Position numbers and translations under genes: made by a program
The notes under the pieces: generated by a model
Databases searched by the model: none
Told to the model about the DNA's origin: nothing
Seen by the model: only the letters and a program-made list of their open reading frames with translations
Shown: positions 33,489 through 43,000 of the stretch, in pieces
Layout: each line of letters opens with the position of its first letter
Position numbering within the stretch: position 1 is the first letter of the stretch
Origin: Castellaniella daejeonensis
GTDB taxonomy: Bacteria > Pseudomonadota > Gammaproteobacteria > Burkholderiales > Burkholderiaceae_B
DNA length: 64,000 bases
Assembly (NCBI RefSeq): GCF_039523555.1
Contig: NZ_BAAAFN010000015.1
Span: 682,001 to 746,000 of the forward strand
Direction: 5' to 3'

Positions 33489-33545
33489 TACCGGTAAACG
33501 TGACAGGGCGCTACCGGAATTTCCCGTATATGAACCATATACGGG
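33489..33545. promoter_or_regulatory. AT-rich palindromes upstream of phaZ
   Basis: A perfect 10-bp inverted repeat with a 3-nt centre (CCCGTATATG-AAC-CATATACGGG, 33523-33545) stands in a GC-rich setting, 107 nt before the phaZ start and 54 nt after the fdxA stop. Next to it, CCGGTA (33491-33496) and TACCGG (33512-33517) form a second inverted repeat, and TACCGGTA is itself palindromic. No T run follows on either strand. Operator(s) for phaZ control are more likely than a terminator for fdxA, but both are possible. Confidence 0.5.
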
Positions 33546-33599
33546 TGGGATGTGGGGTTTTGCAGACGGCCGGGAAGCGGCGAGGCGGGACGGCGGTCC

Positions 33600-33926
33600 T
33601 TACGGGCGTTCCAGGTACTTGAGCTTGTCGGCGACGCCGTTCCAGTCGTCGGCGCCTTCCAGCGGGCTGATGGACCGGTTGATGGGCTTGAAGCTGGGAG
33701 ACAGCTCGGCGTTCAGGGGGATGTAGTCGAGCTGGTCCTGCGGGACGTCTTCCTCGGCGAAGATGGCGTTGGCGGGGCATTCGGGCACACAGACGGCGCA
33801 GTCGATGCATTCCTCGGGGTCGATCACCAGGAAGTTCGGCCCCTCGCGGAAACAATCCACGGGACAGACATCGACGCAGTCGGTGTACTTGCACTTGATA
33901 CAGTTTTCGGTGACGACGTGGGTCAT
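33600..33926 (-). CDS. fdxA: 7Fe-8S ferredoxin FdxA
   Basis: A 108-residue ferredoxin of the Azotobacter FdI / FdxA type. The first cluster ligands are in CIKCKYTDCVDVCPVD (the pattern that gives a 3Fe-4S plus 4Fe-4S pair) and the second in CIDCAVCVPECP. The C-terminal 45 residues (DYIPLNAELSPSFKPINRS) are the usual extension of this type. It carries electrons at low potential in the cytoplasm and is often linked to oxidative-stress responses. Possible -10 TAAAAT (minus strand) lies 49 nt upstream. Confidence 0.96.
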   Translation of the reverse strand: MTHVVTENCIKCKYTDCVDVCPVDCFREGPNFLVIDPEECIDCAVCVPECPANAIFAEEDVPQDQLDYIPLNAELSPSFKPINRSISPLEGADDWNGVADKLKYLERP

Positions 33927-33974
33927 GGGGCACTCCGGGCTTGCAATCAGGGGCCTTGAAATAGGCCAGTGAGG

Positions 33975-33980
33975 ATTTTA
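33975..33980 (-). promoter_or_regulatory. Putative -10 element for fdxA
   Basis: TAAAAT on the minus strand, 49 nt before the fdxA start. This is the same hexamer as at ispD, tsaB, trpB, rpmF and lepA. No good -35 box. Confidence 0.45.
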
Positions 33981-34067
33981 CCGAATTTATCCGGGAGAAC
34001 CCGAAGAGCCCGTGCGGGGGAGGTGGAGAAATGCCCCAATTTGAACCCGCCCCATGCCCCCACACTG

Positions 34068-34571
34068 CTACAGCAGCAAAGCAGCCAGGGTGCCGCCCAG
34101 TTCGGCGCCGCGTGCCAGCCAGTCCTCGGGCACGACCTTGGGCGCCAGGATGGCCTCGGGCGTCTGGGCCCGCATGGGCACGATCAGGGTGGGGGCGACG
34201 GCCTTCAGGCGCCAGCCGGTGCAGATGCGCTCGAGCTGCCGCCGGGCGCCGTCGCCATCGGATCCGGCGGTGATCATGGCGGCGTAAGGCCGGCCGTTGA
34301 TCCGGTCCAGCACGTGATAGTAGTTGCGGTCCAGGCATTCCTTCATGGCGCCGCTGAGCGCCGCCAGGTTTTCGGGCGCGGCGAAGATATAGCCGTCGGC
34401 GGCGAGCAGGTTTTCGGCCCGCACGGTGTCGGCAGGCCGCACCTGCAGGTCGAAGCGGTCGCCCGCCTCGAGTTCGTCGGCCACGGCCTGCGCGCCTGCG
34501 GCCGCAGCCTGGGCCATCTGCCGGGCGGCGCCGGTGCGGGAATGCCAGATGATCAGCAATTGGGTCGTCAT
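34068..34571 (-). CDS. Flavodoxin-like / NAD(P)H-dependent FMN reductase-family protein
   Basis: A 167-residue protein with a flavodoxin fold. The FMN phosphate loop is HSRTGAARQMA, and the AAPENLAALSGAMKECLDR loop resembles WrbA / NADPH-dependent FMN reductases. Physiological role unknown; members move electrons or reduce quinones and nitro compounds. It shares a 104-nt divergent promoter space with relA and lies 141 nt upstream of fdxA on the same strand, so a redox partnership with FdxA is conceivable but unproven. Confidence 0.82.
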   Translation of the reverse strand: MTTQLLIIWHSRTGAARQMAQAAAAGAQAVADELEAGDRFDLQVRPADTVRAENLLAADGYIFAAPENLAALSGAMKECLDRNYYHVLDRINGRPYAAMITAGSDGDGARRQLERICTGWRLKAVAPTLIVPMRAQTPEAILAPKVVPEDWLARGAELGGTLAALLL

Positions 34572-34675
34572 GGGGGACTCGGGGGCAGTCCTGCGTGGAC
34601 GGGCTCACTCAAGTAGTATAGAGGTTCAGCGTCTGAAGGCCCTGTCAAAGGGCCTGTTTCCCCCTGTCCGGCACC

Positions 34676-36871
34676 ATGAGCGTCTCCCAGCAGCCCGTTT
34701 CCGCAGATCCTTTCGGTCCCGAGTGGTTCCAGGCCGCCAGCGGCGGGCTGGACGATGCAGGCGCGGCGGTCCTGCAGCAGGCGGCCGACTGGGTGCGCGA
34801 GCCCCTGCGCGGCGCCCGGGCCAGCACGGGCGAAGCCCTGGATGCGCATGCGGCCTCGGTGGCCCTGATCCTGCGCGGCCTGGATTCGGACGCCGCCACG
34901 CGCGCGGCGGCCCTGCTGGCCGTGCAGCCGGTCCCGGTGGGCGAAGTGTCGCGCGCCGATCCGTTGCGCAAGGCCTTCGGCCCCGAGATCACGACCCTGG
35001 TGCAGGGCGTGCGTGCCCTGTTGCGCCTGGGCACCGTCGCCGGCCGGGCCGGCGACGTGTCGGGCACCGACCAGAAGGAAATGCAGCGCAAGATGCTGCT
35101 GGCCATGGCGGCGGACCTGCGCATCGTGCTGATGCGGCTCGCCTCGCGGCTGCAGTCGCTGCGCTGGTACGCGGCCAGCCGCACGCCCTGCCCGCCGGAA
35201 TTCGCCCGCGAGACCATGGCCCTGTACACGCCGCTGGCCAACCGCCTGGGGATCTGGCAGATCAAATGGGAAATGGAAGACCTGTCCTTCCGCTTCCTGG
35301 AGCCGGACACCTACAAGTCCATCGCCCGGCAGCTCGAAGAAAAGCGCGTCGAACGCGAGGCCTTCATCGAGGACGTCATGGCGCGTCTGCGGGCGGCGCT
35401 GGAAGAAGCCGGGATCCGGGCCGAGCTCAGCGGCCGGCCCAAGCACATCTACAGCATCTGGAACAAGATGCGCATCAAGCACCTGGAATTCCGCCAGTTG
35501 TTCGACCTGCGCGCCCTCCGGGTCATCGTCGAGGACGAGCGGGCCTGCTATGCCGCGCTGGCCCTCGTGCATGCGCTGTGGACGCCGGTGCCCGAGGAAT
35601 TCGACGACTACATCGCCCGTCCCAAGCCCAACGGCTACCGTTCCCTGCACACCGTGGTGGCCGATGCCGAGGGCCGGGCCTTCGAAGTCCAGATCCGCAC
35701 CCGCGACATGCACCATTTCGCCGAATACGGGATGGCGGCGCACTGGCGCTACAAGGAAGCGGGCGCCCGGGGCGGCCAGGTGGCCGCCGCCGGCGAATAC
35801 GACCAGAAGATCGCCTGGATGCGCCAGCTGCTGTCCTGGAAGGACGAGGGCGGGGCTGCGCCTTCGCCCGAAGCGCAGCCGGATGCGCGCATCTACGTCA
35901 TGACGCCCCAGGCGCGCGTGCTCGAACTGCCCGCCGGGTCGACGCCTGTGGATTTTGCCTACCTGCTGCACACCGACCTGGGCCATCGCTGCCGGGGCGC
36001 GCGGGTCGACGGCCAGATCGTGCCGCTGTCCACTCCCCTGCGCACGGGCCAGACCGTGGAGATCACCGCCGCCAAGTCCGGCGGCCCCTCGCGCGACTGG
36101 CTCAATCCCCAGCTCGGCTATCTGGCCAGTCCGCGCGCCCGGGCCAAGGTCAGGGCCTGGTTCAATGCCGTCGAGCTGCAGCAGCGCATCGCCCAGGGCC
36201 AGGCCATGGTCGAAAAGGAACTGCAGCGCCTGGGCCGCACCGCCATCAACCAGGAACACCTGGCCCAGCAGCTGGGTTTCGCCCGCGCCGACGATCTGTA
36301 CGTGGCGGCGGCCAAGGAAGAATTCAGCCTGCGGCAGATCGATCACGTTCTGCGCGACCCCGAGCCCGCCCGCGAGCAGCCCGACGAGGCCCGCGTCTAT
36401 GCCAGCGATGCCGGCAGCGTTGCCCGCACGGGCAAGAGCGGGGTGCTGGTGGTCGGGGTCGATTCCCTGATGACGCAGCTGGCGCGCTGCTGCCGGCCCG
36501 TGCCGCCCGACGACATCGAGGGCTTCGTCACGCGTGGCCGGGGGGTGTCGATACACCGCCGCGACTGCCCGTCCTGGGCGGCACTGGCGCAGCGTCATCC
36601 CGAACGCTGCATCGAGGTCACGTGGGGCAAGACCGGCGAGACCATGTATCCCGTGGACCTGAGCATCCATGCCCAGGACAGGCCCAACCTGCTGCGCGAC
36701 CTGTCCGAGGTCTTCGCGCGGCTGCGGCTGCGGGTGGTGCGCGTCACGACCCACAGCCGCCGTTCGCTGGCGCACATGGTGTTCACCGTCGAGGTGCGCG
36801 ACGGCGAGCAGATCCGCCAGGCGCTGGCTGCCGTCAACGAACTGCCCGGCGTCCAGGCAGGGCGGCAGTGA
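34676..36871 (+). CDS. relA: (p)ppGpp synthetase RelA
   Basis: A 731-residue long RSH protein. The N-terminal region aligned to the hydrolase has lost the His-Asp motif (ALLAVQPVPV where Rel/SpoT have LLHD), so hydrolysis is not expected and the protein is the synthetase RelA. The synthetase domain has RPKHIYSIWNKM, LFDLRALRVIV, RPKPNGYRSLHTVV and FEVQIRTRDMHHFAE. A TGS domain (from about residue 405, IYVMTPQARVLELPAGSTPVDFAY) and a C-terminal ACT domain complete the family layout. It senses uncharged tRNA on ribosomes and makes the stringent alarmone. trpB follows 124 nt downstream with its own promoter. Confidence 0.95.
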   Translation: MSVSQQPVSADPFGPEWFQAASGGLDDAGAAVLQQAADWVREPLRGARASTGEALDAHAASVALILRGLDSDAATRAAALLAVQPVPVGEVSRADPLRKAFGPEITTLVQGVRALLRLGTVAGRAGDVSGTDQKEMQRKMLLAMAADLRIVLMRLASRLQSLRWYAASRTPCPPEFARETMALYTPLANRLGIWQIKWEMEDLSFRFLEPDTYKSIARQLEEKRVEREAFIEDVMARLRAALEEAGIRAELSGRPKHIYSIWNKMRIKHLEFRQLFDLRALRVIVEDERACYAALALVHALWTPVPEEFDDYIARPKPNGYRSLHTVVADAEGRAFEVQIRTRDMHHFAEYGMAAHWRYKEAGARGGQVAAAGEYDQKIAWMRQLLSWKDEGGAAPSPEAQPDARIYVMTPQARVLELPAGSTPVDFAYLLHTDLGHRCRGARVDGQIVPLSTPLRTGQTVEITAAKSGGPSRDWLNPQLGYLASPRARAKVRAWFNAVELQQRIAQGQAMVEKELQRLGRTAINQEHLAQQLGFARADDLYVAAAKEEFSLRQIDHVLRDPEPAREQPDEARVYASDAGSVARTGKSGVLVVGVDSLMTQLARCCRPVPPDDIEGFVTRGRGVSIHRRDCPSWAALAQRHPERCIEVTWGKTGETMYPVDLSIHAQDRPNLLRDLSEVFARLRLRVVRVTTHSRRSLAHMVFTVEVRDGEQIRQALAAVNELPGVQAGRQ

Positions 36872-36928
36872 TCCGGCCCGGGCGCCGGCACCCTCGGCCG
36901 CCGCAGGCCCCGGCCCGTACGGGGCTGT

Positions 36929-36934
36929 TAAAAT
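36929..36934 (+). promoter_or_regulatory. Putative -10 element for trpB-trpA-accD
   Basis: TAAAAT 62 nt before the TTG start of trpB. The ATG at 36933 that would lengthen TrpB lies inside this hexamer, which argues against that ATG being the start. Confidence 0.45.
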
Positions 36935-36995
36935 GCCCGTTTGGCCCGTGCGTGCGCCTGGAAAACCCGGCGGCGCCTTTGATGCGAGACTGGAC

Positions 36996-38195
36996 TTGAA
37001 ACCCTATCATTTGCCGGATGCCCAGGGGCATTTCGGGAAGTTCGGCGGTTCATTCGTCGCCGAGACGCTCGTGCACGCCCTGGATGCGTTGCGCGAAGCC
37101 TATGCGCGCTATCGCGACGACCCCGATTTCCAGCGCGAATTCGCCTACGAGCTGGAGCACTTCGTCGGCCGGCCCAGTCCGGTCTACCACGCGCGGCGCT
37201 GGTCCGAACAACTGGGCGGCGCGCAGATCTGGTTCAAGCGCGAAGACCTGAACCACACCGGCGCCCACAAGGTCAACAACTGCATCGGCCAGGCCCTGCT
37301 CGCCAGGCGCATGGGCAAGCCGCGCGTGATCGCCGAGACCGGTGCGGGCCAGCACGGGGTGGCCACGGCCACCGTGGCGGCGCGCTACGGCATGGAATGC
37401 GTGGTCTACATGGGCAGCGAGGACGTCCGCCGACAAGCGTCCAACGTCTACCGCATGAAGCTGCTGGGCGCCTCGGTGGTGCCCGTCGAATCGGGCTCGC
37501 GCACCCTGAAGGACGCCCTGAACGAGGCCATGCGCGACTGGGTCACCAATGTCGAGGACACCTTCTACATCATCGGCACCGTGGCCGGCCCGGATCCCTA
37601 TCCCCGCATGGTGCGCGACTTCCAGACCATCATCGGCCGCGAATGCCGCGAACAGATGCCGCGCGACGCAGGCCGCCAGCCCGACTATGTGATCGCCGCG
37701 GTGGGTGGCGGGTCGAATGCCATCGGCATCTTCCATCCCTACATCGAGGACGAATCCGTCCAGCTGATCGGCGTCGAGGCCGCCGGCGAAGGCCTGGACA
37801 CGGGCCGACACGCGGCGTCGCTGAACCGTGGCGTGGTGGGGGTGCTGCATGGCAACCGCACCTACCTGCTGCAGGATGCGCACGGCCAGATCACCGAAAC
37901 CCATTCCGTATCCGCCGGCCTGGACTATCCGGGCGTCGGTCCCGAACACGCCTGGCTGCACGACAGCGGGCGCGCGCAGTACGTCGGCATCACCGACCAG
38001 GAAGCCCTGGCCGCCTTTCACGACTGCTGCCGCATCGAAGGCATCATGCCTGCCCTGGAATCCTCGCACGCCATCGCCCAGGCGGTGAAGCTTGCCCCGA
38101 CCCTGCCACGCGACCGGATCATCCTGGTCAACCTGTCGGGCCGGGGCGACAAGGACATGCACACCGTGGCCGAATACAGCGGCATCACGCTCTGA
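36996..38195 (+). CDS. trpB: Tryptophan synthase beta subunit
   Basis: A 399-residue PLP enzyme that condenses indole with serine. The PLP Lys is in NHTGAHKVNNC. The Gly-rich phosphate cradle is AAVGGGSNAIG, and ETGAGQHGVATATVAA and SLNRGVVGVLHG are conserved. The start is taken as TTG at 36996 because homologues begin M-K-P-Y-x-x-P-D-x-x-G-H-F. An ATG at 36933 would add 21 non-conserved residues and sits in a putative -10 box. The ribosome binding site is weak. It is followed 13 nt later by trpA; trpF, often upstream in this lineage, is absent here. Confidence 0.93.
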   Translation: MKPYHLPDAQGHFGKFGGSFVAETLVHALDALREAYARYRDDPDFQREFAYELEHFVGRPSPVYHARRWSEQLGGAQIWFKREDLNHTGAHKVNNCIGQALLARRMGKPRVIAETGAGQHGVATATVAARYGMECVVYMGSEDVRRQASNVYRMKLLGASVVPVESGSRTLKDALNEAMRDWVTNVEDTFYIIGTVAGPDPYPRMVRDFQTIIGRECREQMPRDAGRQPDYVIAAVGGGSNAIGIFHPYIEDESVQLIGVEAAGEGLDTGRHAASLNRGVVGVLHGNRTYLLQDAHGQITETHSVSAGLDYPGVGPEHAWLHDSGRAQYVGITDQEALAAFHDCCRIEGIMPALESSHAIAQAVKLAPTLPRDRIILVNLSGRGDKDMHTVAEYSGITL

Positions 38196-38208
38196 GGCTC
38201 AGGAACCC

Positions 38209-39045
38209 ATGACCACGACTTCTTCCAATGCCCGTCTGGCGGCCCGCTTCTCTTCGCTGGCGGGGCGGGCGGCCTTGATCTCCTATGTGACGGCGGGCGA
38301 TCCCCTGGTGGCGTCCACACCGGCGTTGATGCACGCCCTGGCGGCGGCCGGCGCCGATGTGATCGAGCTGGGCGTGCCGTTTTCCGACCCCATGGCCGAC
38401 GGCCCGGTGATCCAGCAGGCCGGAGAGCGCGCCATTGCCGCGGGCGTCAGCCTGGAATCCGTGCTGGGCTTCGTGGCCGAATTCCGCCGCCAGGACACCG
38501 AGACCCCGGTCGTCCTGATGGGCTATGCCAATCCCGTCGAATGCATGGGCCAGGAAGCCTTCGTGCAGCGGGCCGCCCAGGCCGGTGTCGATGGCGTGCT
38601 GACCGTGGACTACACGCCCGAGGAATCGGCCGGATTCGCTGCCTTGCTTGGGCAGGCCGGCCTGGACCCCATCTACCTGCTGGCGCCGACGTCCGTCGAT
38701 TCCCGCATCCGCGACGTCGCCCGCCTGGCCCGGGGCTATGTCTATTACGTTTCACTCAAGGGCGTGACTGGCGCCGGTCACCTGGATACCGACGACGTGG
38801 CGCGCCGCCTGGCCGAAATCCGCCGCCACGTGCGCATCCCCGTGGGCGTGGGCTTCGGCATCCGCGATGCCGACAGCGCCGCACGCGTGGCCCGGCACGC
38901 CGATGCCGTGGTGATCGGCAGCAAAATCATACAGATCATCGAGGAAGCGTCCCTGCGCGACGGCCCGCAGGCGGCCATCGGTGCGGCCGCCCAGTGGCTG
39001 GCCCAGGTGCGCCAGGCCATAGAACCCATCCGGAAAGAAGGTTGA
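38209..39045 (+). CDS. trpA: Tryptophan synthase alpha subunit
   Basis: A 278-residue TIM barrel cleaving indole-3-glycerol phosphate to indole. The catalytic Glu is in DVIELGVPFSDPMADGPVIQ, which also contains the second catalytic Asp region, and the phosphate loops are VGVGFGIRDADS and VVIGSKIIQII. It should form the alpha2-beta2 complex with TrpB. Starts at an ATG 13 nt after trpB; ends 2 nt before accD. Confidence 0.96.
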   Translation: MTTTSSNARLAARFSSLAGRAALISYVTAGDPLVASTPALMHALAAAGADVIELGVPFSDPMADGPVIQQAGERAIAAGVSLESVLGFVAEFRRQDTETPVVLMGYANPVECMGQEAFVQRAAQAGVDGVLTVDYTPEESAGFAALLGQAGLDPIYLLAPTSVDSRIRDVARLARGYVYYVSLKGVTGAGHLDTDDVARRLAEIRRHVRIPVGVGFGIRDADSAARVARHADAVVIGSKIIQIIEEASLRDGPQAAIGAAAQWLAQVRQAIEPIRKEG

Positions 39046-39047
39046 CC

Positions 39048-39926
39048 ATGAGCTGGTTTGAAAAAATCCTCCCCCCGCGCATCAACCGCAACAGCGATTC
39101 GGCCTCCAAGCGGGTGCCCGAAGGCCTGTGGGTAAAATGCCCGTCCTGCGAATCCGTCCTCTATAAAGAAGACCTGCAGGCAACCCTGAACGTCTGCCCC
39201 AAGTGCAGCCACCACATGCGGATCGGCGCCCGGGCACGCATCGACGCCCTGCTGGACCCCGAAGGCCGCGAGGAAATCGGCGCCCAGACCCGCCCCATGG
39301 ATCCGTTGAAGTTCAAGGATTCGCGCAAATACCCGGAACGCCTGACCGAAGCAGCCAAGCAGACCGGCGAGACCGAAGCGCTGGTGGTGATGAGCGGCAC
39401 GGTGCTGTCGGTGCCCACGGTGCTGGCGTGCTTCGAATTCGCCTTCATGGGGGGATCGATGGGTTCGGTGGTGGGCGAGCGTTTCGCCCGGGGCGTCCAG
39501 GTGTCCATCGACCGGCGGATGCCTTTCGTCTGCGTGTCGTCGTCGGGCGGTGCGCGCATGCAGGAATCCCTGTTCTCGCTGATGCAGATGGCCAAGACCA
39601 CCGCCATGCTGCACCAGCTGTCCGAGGCCGGCCTGCCGTTCATCAGCATCCTCACCGACCCGACCATGGGCGGGGTGTCGGCTTCCTTCGCCTTCATGGG
39701 CGACGTGGTCCTGGCCGAACCCAATGCCCTGATCGGTTTCGCGGGTCCGCGCGTGATCGAGCAGACCGTGCGCGAGAAGCTGCCGGAAGGTTTCCAGCGC
39801 GCCGAATTCCTGCTCCAGAAGGGCGCCATCGACCGGGTGGTCGATCGCCGCGAGATGCAGGCCGAACTGGCGCATCTGCTGGCGCTGTTCACCCGCCAGC
39901 CGATCGAGGTCGTGAAGGCCGCCTGA
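39048..39926 (+). CDS. accD: Acetyl-CoA carboxylase carboxyltransferase beta subunit
   Basis: A 292-residue AccD. The N-terminal zinc ribbon uses CPSC and CPKC (about residues 31-53). The crotonase-like carboxyltransferase domain has SGGARMQESLFSLMQM and DPTMGGVSASFAFMGD, with oxyanion-hole glycines. It makes malonyl-CoA with AccA for the fatty-acid genes found later in the window. AAGAAGG precedes the ATG by 6 nt. The trpA-accD link is usual for this phylum. Transcription ends at the hairpin at 39989. Confidence 0.97.
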   Translation: MSWFEKILPPRINRNSDSASKRVPEGLWVKCPSCESVLYKEDLQATLNVCPKCSHHMRIGARARIDALLDPEGREEIGAQTRPMDPLKFKDSRKYPERLTEAAKQTGETEALVVMSGTVLSVPTVLACFEFAFMGGSMGSVVGERFARGVQVSIDRRMPFVCVSSSGGARMQESLFSLMQMAKTTAMLHQLSEAGLPFISILTDPTMGGVSASFAFMGDVVLAEPNALIGFAGPRVIEQTVREKLPEGFQRAEFLLQKGAIDRVVDRREMQAELAHLLALFTRQPIEVVKAA

Positions 39927-39988
39927 CGCCAGCCGGCGGCTGCCGCCCCAGGGCGGCATGCAGGAACGGCAACGCCGTCTCCCCAATG

Positions 39989-40023
39989 AAAAATGCCCGA
40001 AGCAAGCGCTTCGGGCATTTTTT
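39989..40023. terminator. Bidirectional intrinsic terminator between accD and rne
   Basis: A perfect stem AAAATGCCCGAAGC / GCTTCGGGCATTTT with loop AAGC. T runs flank it on both strands (plus: six T at 40018-40023; minus: the complement of the A run at 39989-39993). It serves the convergent accD and rne transcripts. Confidence 0.95.
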
Positions 40024-40038
40024 CGTGGGTGGGAAGCC

Positions 40039-43000
40039 TTAGTGCGTGGTTTCCACCTGCTGCAGCGGTTCGTCCTGCGTGCGGGCCACCGGCTTGCGGG
40101 CTCGGCCCAGGGGCTTGGGCGGTGCGGGCGGCACATAGGGCGCGGTGGAGCGGGTCTCGACCATCTGCATGCCGGCGGCCTGCAGGGTTTCGTCCAGCGA
40201 GGCCAGGGAGATCGGCCGGGATGGTTCCTGCACTGGCGCGGCGGATGCGGTTTCCTGCACATCAGGTTCCCTGTCTTGCGCAGCCGCGGTGTGCTCGGCG
40301 GTCACGACCGTTTCCTGGGGCTCGGCCTGGGGCGCCGTATCGGCGGCCGGGGCGGCGTCTTCCGCCACCGGCTCGGCCGCAGGCGTGGGCTCGGCCACGG
40401 GTGCGGTTTCGACTGCGGTTTTGGCGGCCGGCTCCTGCCGGACGGGCTCGACCGCTTGCGGCGGCACGGCGTGTGCGAACGGAGCGGCGGCGGGGGCTTC
40501 ATCGGCCACGGGCTGGGTTTCGGCCAAGGCAGGTGCCGGCACATCGACGGCTTCGGCCTGCGCGGGCTGGGCAGCCGGCGTTTCGGCCGGTACCGGCGCG
40601 GCGGGTGCATCGGCGGTCAGCACTTCGGGATCGAAACGCGGTGTTTCGTGCGTTTCGATGGCCGGCGTGTCGTCTTCGGTGGCGATGGACGCGGTTTCGG
40701 TGGAAGCCGAGTCGGCGGCATCGCTGCTGCGGCGGCCACGGCGGCCGCGACGACGGCGGCGTTTGCGTTCCGGATCCGGGGTATCCAGGTCGGTGTCGGC
40801 TTCGGCGTCCACGGCCGGGCCGGCGACGGGGGTGTCGTCATCCTGCGCGTCGGCGTCGGGCGTGCTCTGCGGCGCATCGGGCAGGCCGTAGGGGTTCGCG
40901 GCGGACTGGGGCCGGGCCTGGGGAGCGGCCGATTCGTCGGCCGGGGCGACAGCCTGTTCGGCCTGCAGGGCGATCGTTTCGCCGGACAGGGCGGCCGATT
41001 CGGCCGGGCGGTTGCGGCCGCGGCCGCGGCGGTTGCGGCCACGGCGCGGTTCGGCGGTTTCGTCATGGAGCTCGACGGCGGAAGCTTCCGCCTGGACCGG
41101 CTGGGCGATGTCCTGGGCCGGGCGTTCGCGGCGGGCGGCGGGGCGGCCTTCCGTGCGTTCGGCACGTTCCGTGCGTCCGGCACGTTCGCCGCGCGGGGCG
41201 TCGGAGCGGCGTTCGCCCCGGCGTCCACCGTTGCGGCCCGCGCCGTTGCGCCGGCGGCCGTCGCCGGATTCGCGCGCCGGCGCGGCGGCTGGTTCGGGGG
41301 CAGGGGTGGCCGTGCCGGAGGCGGAGCCCGTGATCCAGCCGATCAGGCGCTTGAGCAGACCGCCCTGCGGGGCAGCGGGCGCGGCGGTGGCGGGGGCTGC
41401 CTCGGCAGCGCGAGGCGCGCGTTCCACGTGGGCCGGTGCCGGCTGGGCGGGCTGGATGCCCTTGACCAGGGCTTCGGGCCGGGCCTTGGCTTCCTGGGCC
41501 TTGTTCGGCTGCCAGATGAGCTTGTCCTCGGGTTCCTGCGCGAGTTCGAAACTGGTCTTGTTCTCGTCCAGGCGCGGGTCGTCGTGGCGCAGGCGTTCGA
41601 TGTGGTGGTGCGGGGTTTCCAGCGACTTGTTGGGGATGAGGACCAGATTGACCTTCAGGCGGGATTCGATCTGGCTGATGTCGCGGCGCTTTTCATTGAG
41701 CAGGAAGGTGGCGACGTCGACCGGCACCTGGGCGTGCAGGGCGGCCGTGCCTTCCTTCATGGCTTCTTCCTGGAGCAGGCGCAGCACGTGCAGGGCGCTG
41801 GACTCGGCGTCGCGGATCACGCCGGTGCCGGTGCAGCGCGGGCAGGTGACGTGCGAACCTTCGTTCAAGGCCGGGCGCAGCCGCTGGCGGGACAGCTCCA
41901 TCAGGCCGAAGCGGGAAATCTTGCCCATCTGGACACGGGCGCGGTCGAAATGCAGGGCATCGCGCAGGCGCTGTTCGACGGCGCGCTGGTTCTTGCTGTC
42001 CTCCATGTCGATGAAGTCGATCACGATCAGGCCGCCCAGGTCCCGCAGGCGCAGCTGCCGCGCGACTTCGTCGGCCGCTTCCTGGTTGGTGCGCAGGGCG
42101 GTTTCCTCGATGTCGGCGCCGCGCGTCGAACGCGCGGAGTTGACGTCCACCGCCACCAGGGCCTCGGTGTGGTCGATCACGATGGCGCCGCCCGAAGGCA
42201 GCGTGACCGTGCGCGAGTAGGCGGTCTCGATCTGGTGTTCGATCTGGAAGCGGGAAAACAGGGGCACGTCGTCGCGGTAGCGTTTCACGCGGTTGACGTT
42301 GTCGGGCATGACCACGCTCATGAACGCGGTCGCCTGGTCGTGGATGTCGTCCGTATCGATCAGGATTTCACCGATTTCGGGCGAAAAATAATCGCGGATG
42401 GCGCGGATCACCAGGCTGGATTCCAGGTAGATCAGGATCGGTGCCTTGTTCTCGCGGGCGGCCGCGTCGATGGCGCTCCAGAGCTGCAGCAGGTAGTTCA
42501 GGTCCCATTGCAGTTCCTCGACGCTGCGGCCGATGCCGGCGGTGCGGGCAATCATGCTCATGCCGGAAGGGATTTCCAGCTGATCCATGGTTTCGCGCAG
42601 TTCCTGGCGGTCCTCGCCCTCGACGCGGCGCGACACGCCGCCGCCGCGCGGGTTGTTGGGCATCAGCACCAGGTAGCGGCCGGCCAGGGAAATGAAGGTG
42701 GTCAGGGCGGCGCCCTTGTTGCCGCGCTCTTCCTTTTCGACCTGGATGATGAGTTCCTGGCCTTCGGTCAGGGCGTCCTGGATGCGGGCGGTGCGCACAT
42801 CCACGCCTTCCTTGAAGTAGCTGCGGGCGACTTCCTTGAAGGGCAGGAAGCCGTGGCGGTCTTCGCCGTAGTTGACGAAGCAGGCTTCCAGGCCCGGTTC
42901 GATCCGGGTGATGACGCCCTTGTAGATGTTGCCTTTGCGCTGTTCGCGCCCGGCGGTCTCGATGTCCAGATCGATCAGCTTCTGGCCATCGACAATCGCG

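Noticed and set aside
36933..36995. Longer TrpB N-terminus from the ATG at 36933
   Set aside because: The added residues are not family-like and the ATG lies in a likely -10 box. The TTG at 36996 gives the conserved start.
40015..40023. Rho-only ending of accD
   Set aside because: A textbook hairpin with T runs on both strands is present.
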